From assembly GCA_001873285.1 (NCBI GenBank), contig MNYV01000163.1:1-9488 (forward strand): a stretch of 9,488 bases of DNA, given 5' to 3'. Every line of letters begins with the position of its first letter. Positions within the stretch are counted from its first letter, which is position 1. The stretch comes from Nitrospirae bacterium CG2_30_53_67. Lineage in GTDB: Bacteria > CG2-30-53-67. This document shows, piece by piece, positions 6,869 through 9,488 of the stretch. The position numbers were made by a program, and so were the translations under genes. The notes under the pieces were generated by a model. It searched no databases, was not told where the DNA came from, and worked only from the letters and a program-made list of their open reading frames with translations.

Positions 6869-7798
6869 CTATAACCCCATATCCTCTTTTTTCGAAATCA
6901 TGTCCTGTTTCCTCTGATGAGGCTTCTGACGCTGCGGAAGAAGAGGGAACCCCTTTTCTTCACGCATGGCGAGATACCCTTTTGCACAGAGCCTGGCCAG
7001 GTTTCGAACCCTGGCGATGTAGCCGGTCCGTTCGGTCACGCTGATGGCGCCCCGGGCATCCAGCATGTTGAAGGCGTGCGAACACTTCAGACAATAATCA
7101 TAGGCGGGGAGAATCAGGCCTTCCTTGATGAGACGGTTCCCCTCCTTTTCAAAGATATCGAAGAGGTTAAAATGCATCCCGGAATCGGAGATCTCGAAGT
7201 TGTACCGGGAGAACTCAACCTCATCTTCATGGTGGATATCCCCATACGTGACCCCCTCCGCCCATTTCAGATCAAAGACATTGTCCACCTGCTGGAGGTA
7301 CATGGCCATCCGTTCCAGCCCGTAGGTGATCTCCACGGAAACCGGGGAAAGGTCGATCCCGCCCACCTGCTGGAAGTAGGTGAATTGCGTGATCTCCATG
7401 CCGTCGAGCCAGACCTCCCAGCCGAGGCCCCAAGCCCCCAGGGTCGGAGACTCCCAGTCGTCCTCGACAAAACGGATGTCATGCTGGAGGGGATCAACAC
7501 CAATCTCGACCAGGCTTCTGATATAGATATCCTGGATGTCCTTGGGTGAGGGCTTCATGATCACCTGGAACTGATAATAATGCTGCAGGCGGTTCGGGTT
7601 TTCTCCGTACCGGCCGTCCGTGGGTCTCCTTGAAGGTTCCACATAGGCGGCGTTCCAGGGTTCGGGACCCAGAACACGTAAAAATGTCGCAGGATTGAAG
7701 GTGCCGGCCCCGACTTCAATGTCATACCCCTGCTGGATGAGGCACCCCTTTTTCACCCAGTAATTCTGCAAGGACAGAATAAGTTCCTGAAATGTCAC
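6869..7798 (-). CDS. glyQ: glycine--tRNA ligase alpha subunit
   Basis: A 309-residue class II catalytic subunit of the heterotetrameric glycyl-tRNA synthetase; it activates glycine with ATP and works with the beta subunit encoded next. Recognisable blocks: [21 protein letters not shown] at 6-26 with the family's N-terminal helix and loop; motif 2 region [20 protein letters not shown] (51-70); [20 protein letters not shown] (112-131); [16 protein letters not shown] (132-147); motif 3 [12 protein letters not shown] (158-169), whose Arg163 binds ATP. The C-terminus carries a basic, Gln/Lys-rich tail after about residue 288 that looks like a non-conserved extension. The start is GTG at 7796-7798, chosen because GGAG (7805-7808) is six bases upstream and the protein then begins at the usual family position. 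The promoter at 7839-7867 gives a leader of about 34 nt, too short for a T-box or glycine riboswitch. Confidence 0.98.
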   Translation of the reverse strand: MTFQELILSLQNYWVKKGCLIQQGYDIEVGAGTFNPATFLRVLGPEPWNAAYVEPSRRPTDGRYGENPNRLQHYYQFQVIMKPSPKDIQDIYIRSLVEIGVDPLQHDIRFVEDDWESPTLGAWGLGWEVWLDGMEITQFTYFQQVGGIDLSPVSVEITYGLERMAMYLQQVDNVFDLKWAEGVTYGDIHHEDEVEFSRYNFEISDSGMHFNLFDIFEKEGNRLIKEGLILPAYDYCLKCSHAFNMLDARGAISVTERTGYIARVRNLARLCAKGYLAMREEKGFPLLPQRQKPHQRKQDMISKKEDMGL

Positions 7799-7838
7799 AA
7801 AAAACTCCGCTTTTAAGCTTAAGAAAAATAGGGGTCGT

Positions 7839-7867
7839 ATGTTAGCAAAGGAGGTTTATTTTGTCAA
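7839..7867 (-). promoter_or_regulatory. sigma70-type promoter of the glyQS operon
   Basis: On the minus strand a perfect TTGACA (7862-7867) is followed after exactly 17 nt by TAACAT (7839-7844). Transcription would start near 7832, about 34 nt before the GTG of glyQ. No intrinsic terminator with a T-tract is seen between the upstream pilin-like gene and this site; a near-palindrome at 7914-7928 lacks one. Confidence 0.65.
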
Positions 7868-7940
7868 GAAAATCATCTTTGATTCAGCGATTCCGCAATC
7901 ACATCCAGGAAGGCAACAACAGTTGTTGTATTTTAAAAAC

Positions 7941-9488
7941 TTAACGGTCCGTACCGCCGAAATTCGCCTGGCAGTCGCCGTCACCGCCGTTGATGGTGAT
8001 GTCGGCATTCATGGCGGTATCGTAAGTCAAAGTCGAGACCACGGGAAGGCCGCAGGTGCCGTTGTTCGTGGTCCTCCGTTCAATAGTCTCACCCGGGTTC
8101 AACAAGATGACCGCCGTCGTGATCTCCGCGTTGTTATTGATGCGCCTGCACGCGCCGTCAATCCAGAAGTCTCTCCTTCCCCCCGTATTATTCCAGACCC
8201 GGTATCCGGCACAGCCGACATACGCGGAGGTCGAGCAGTTTCCGCTTCCGTAGGCATTGGTCACCGTCAGGGTAAACGAACTCAATGATGTCAAAGCAGC
8301 GGTGGTGCACGTTCCCGAGTTCGAGCTGACAAAGCTCGTGCAGGTGCCGCTCGAGGGCGCGAATACACCGTCCGCAGGACCGTTGGTGATGTTCCAGATC
8401 AGACTGGTCGTGCTGTTGTAATCCACGATGCCGGGGCTCGCGGTCAGGGTACAGGAGGGCGCACTTGGCGGATTGACCGTGACCGTGGCCGAACAATTAT
8501 TCGAGCCGTTCGTATTCGAAACCGTCAGGGTAAATGTCGTGGTTGCAACAAGGGCCGCCGTTGTGCACGTGCCGCCGTTGGAACTCGTGAAGTTTGAACA
8601 CCCACCGCTGACCGGAGCGAAGGCACCGTCCGCGGGACCGTTGGTGACGGCCCAGGTGAGGTCCGCGGTCTGTCCCGGGTTGATCGGCCCGGCCGGGCCC
8701 GTCAGGGTGCAGGTGGGCGCAGTCCCGCCGGAAGAAGCATTGACGCGCACAGAAAAACCTTTTGACGTGGTGGAACAGCTATCCGAAAGGACGGCTGCAA
8801 ACGGATAGTCCCCAGCCGATGCGCCCGGGGGACTCGCGCTGAGCACACCCGTGACCCCATCCACGCCCAACCATCCGGGATTGCCGGAGAGGCTCCAGGT
8901 GTAGGCATTCATGCCGCCGGTCCCGTTCAAGGTGGCAAAAATCGGAGCCGAAGCCCCCTCGGTTGTGGAGGGGAGATCCGAATTCGTGATCCTCAGGGTC
9001 TGGGGATAGACCAGGATGGAGAAATCCCTGACCGCCGTCTTTCCCTGGGCATCGGTCAGCGTGACATTAGTAATCCCTATGGTGTTGGAACAGGCGCCCA
9101 GCGTGCCGGAGGGGGTCGCGCTGGTATCAATGGTCCCGCTTATCGTGCCCGCAGTACTGAGCGAAAGGCCGCCGCTCCAGCTGATCGGTCCGGCCGGAGA
9201 CCATGGCTGATAAGGCAAGCATCCCCCATACCCCTCGATCTGGGCATTGTAGGCCGTATCCTCGGTCCCTTCAGGGAGCGTGGACGTCCGGATCGAAAGA
9301 GAGGAGCAGGAGAGTTCCTGCCTTAATCGGGAGAGATCCACATACTCGACGATGTCATCATACGTCGCGCCGTATTGCAGGATCTTAAACGTGGGCGCAG
9401 CGCCCGTCTCGTTCGCATGGTTTTCGCCCAAAGAAAGGATGACAAAGGCGGTTCCGGACTTGCAGCATGGATCGCCGGTCCCGCAGTC
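7941..9488 (-). CDS. pilin/pseudopilin-like secreted protein with Ig-like domains, N-terminus outside window
   Basis: The frame is open to the right edge: 515 residues then TAA, so the true start lies outside and the in-frame TTG at 9431 is not the start. Residues are numbered from the edge. Residues 8-55, with AFVILSLGEN (14-23) and TYDDIVEYVDLSRLR (42-56), look like the C-terminal end of a type IV pilin or type II pseudopilin; the signature methylated N-terminus would lie beyond the window. Then come two putative-Ig (He_PIG-like) domains at about 60-163 and 165-250 (LPEGTEDTAYNAQI; LPSTTEGASAPIFATLNGTG), and two tandem 86-residue modules (257-342, 343-426). A unique Cys-containing C-terminal region (427-515; RVWNNTGGRRDFWIDGACRR) follows. 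Composition is Ser/Thr/Gly/Asn-rich with few lysines, as in extracellular adhesins. Likely role: surface or pilus-associated adhesion or ligand binding; the ligand is unknown. Confidence 0.7.
   Translation of the reverse strand, partial: DCGTGDPCCKSGTAFVILSLGENHANETGAAPTFKILQYGATYDDIVEYVDLSRLRQELSCSSLSIRTSTLPEGTEDTAYNAQIEGYGGCLPYQPWSPAGPISWSGGLSLSTAGTISGTIDTSATPSGTLGACSNTIGITNVTLTDAQGKTAVRDFSILVYPQTLRITNSDLPSTTEGASAPIFATLNGTGGMNAYTWSLSGNPGWLGVDGVTGVLSASPPGASAGDYPFAAVLSDSCSTTSKGFSVRVNASSGGTAPTCTLTGPAGPINPGQTADLTWAVTNGPADGAFAPVSGGCSNFTSSNGGTCTTAALVATTTFTLTVSNTNGSNNCSATVTVNPPSAPSCTLTASPGIVDYNSTTSLIWNITNGPADGVFAPSSGTCTSFVSSNSGTCTTAALTSLSSFTLTVTNAYGSGNCSTSAYVGCAGYRVWNNTGGRRDFWIDGACRRINNNAEITTAVILLNPGETIERRTTNNGTCGLPVVSTLTYDTAMNADITINGGDGDCQANFGGTDR
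8211..8720 (-). repeat. tandem duplication of an 86-residue Ig-like module within the pilin-like gene
   Basis: Module A (8463-8720) and module B (8211-8462) are the same domain repeated in phase. Each begins with AP(T/S)CTLT and contains TNGPADG(A/V)FAP, GTCTTAAL and FTLTV. Four cysteines per copy (260, 297, 308, 332 and 346, 383, 394, 418 in window-edge numbering) are offset by exactly 86 residues, suggesting two disulfides per module. Nucleotide similarity is patchy, so the duplication is old or has been selected mainly at protein level. Confidence 0.85.

Noticed and set aside
7914-7928. CAACAAC/GTTGTTG near-palindrome as terminator of the pilin-like gene
   Set aside because: The stem is short and AT-rich with almost no loop, and it lacks a following T-tract on the minus strand.
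7799-7940. T-box or glycine riboswitch ahead of glyQ
   Set aside because: The leader from the predicted start of transcription is only about 34 nt and no specifier-like or aptamer structure is seen.

Overview
This window looks like a chromosomal housekeeping region from an anaerobic or sulfur-metabolising Gram-negative bacterium. Possible sources are Desulfobacterota (Deltaproteobacteria) or Nitrospirota, but this is an inference: the evidence is gene content (split glycyl-tRNA synthetase followed by ppdK, a DsrE-family protein, pilin-type and OmpA-type envelope proteins), not a marker phylogeny. Almost everything is on the minus strand; only the small dsrE-like gene is on the plus strand.

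Layout, left to right. (1) 1-583: the N-terminal 194 residues of a membrane-anchored OmpA/MotB-like protein, cut by the window edge, with its own likely promoter. (2) 672-937: an initiator tRNA-fMet unit with a near-consensus promoter upstream and an intrinsic terminator downstream. Between the tRNA and its terminator is a short reading-frame remnant that resembles the tail of a PEP-CTERM sorting signal. (3) 938-1453: no protein gene. It holds a long imperfect inverted repeat built from TTGAACCC-like units, a strong minus-strand terminator, and a probable promoter for the next gene. (4) 1454-1849 (+): DsrE-like protein, convergent with ppdK, with a REP-like palindrome in the gap. (5) 1941-7798 (-): glyQ, glyS and ppdK. 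glyQ and glyS are 3 nt apart and surely co-transcribed from the promoter at 7839-7867. ppdK follows after about 150 nt with its own candidate promoter and a structured leader. (6) 7941-9488: the C-terminal 515 residues of a secreted protein that begins like the end of a type IV pilin/pseudopilin and continues into Ig-like domains, including an 86-residue duplication.

Functionally, glyQ and glyS together make the alpha2beta2 glycyl-tRNA synthetase. Pyruvate phosphate dikinase interconverts pyruvate and phosphoenolpyruvate. The envelope proteins at both ends are unrelated to this core. I saw no CRISPR array, intact insertion sequence, toxin-antitoxin pair, phage gene or defence system. The most interesting signals are small: the sorting-signal remnant against the tRNA, the chain of three tiny overlapping frames in the ppdK leader, the ppdK/dsrE convergent arrangement, and the modular pilin-like protein.
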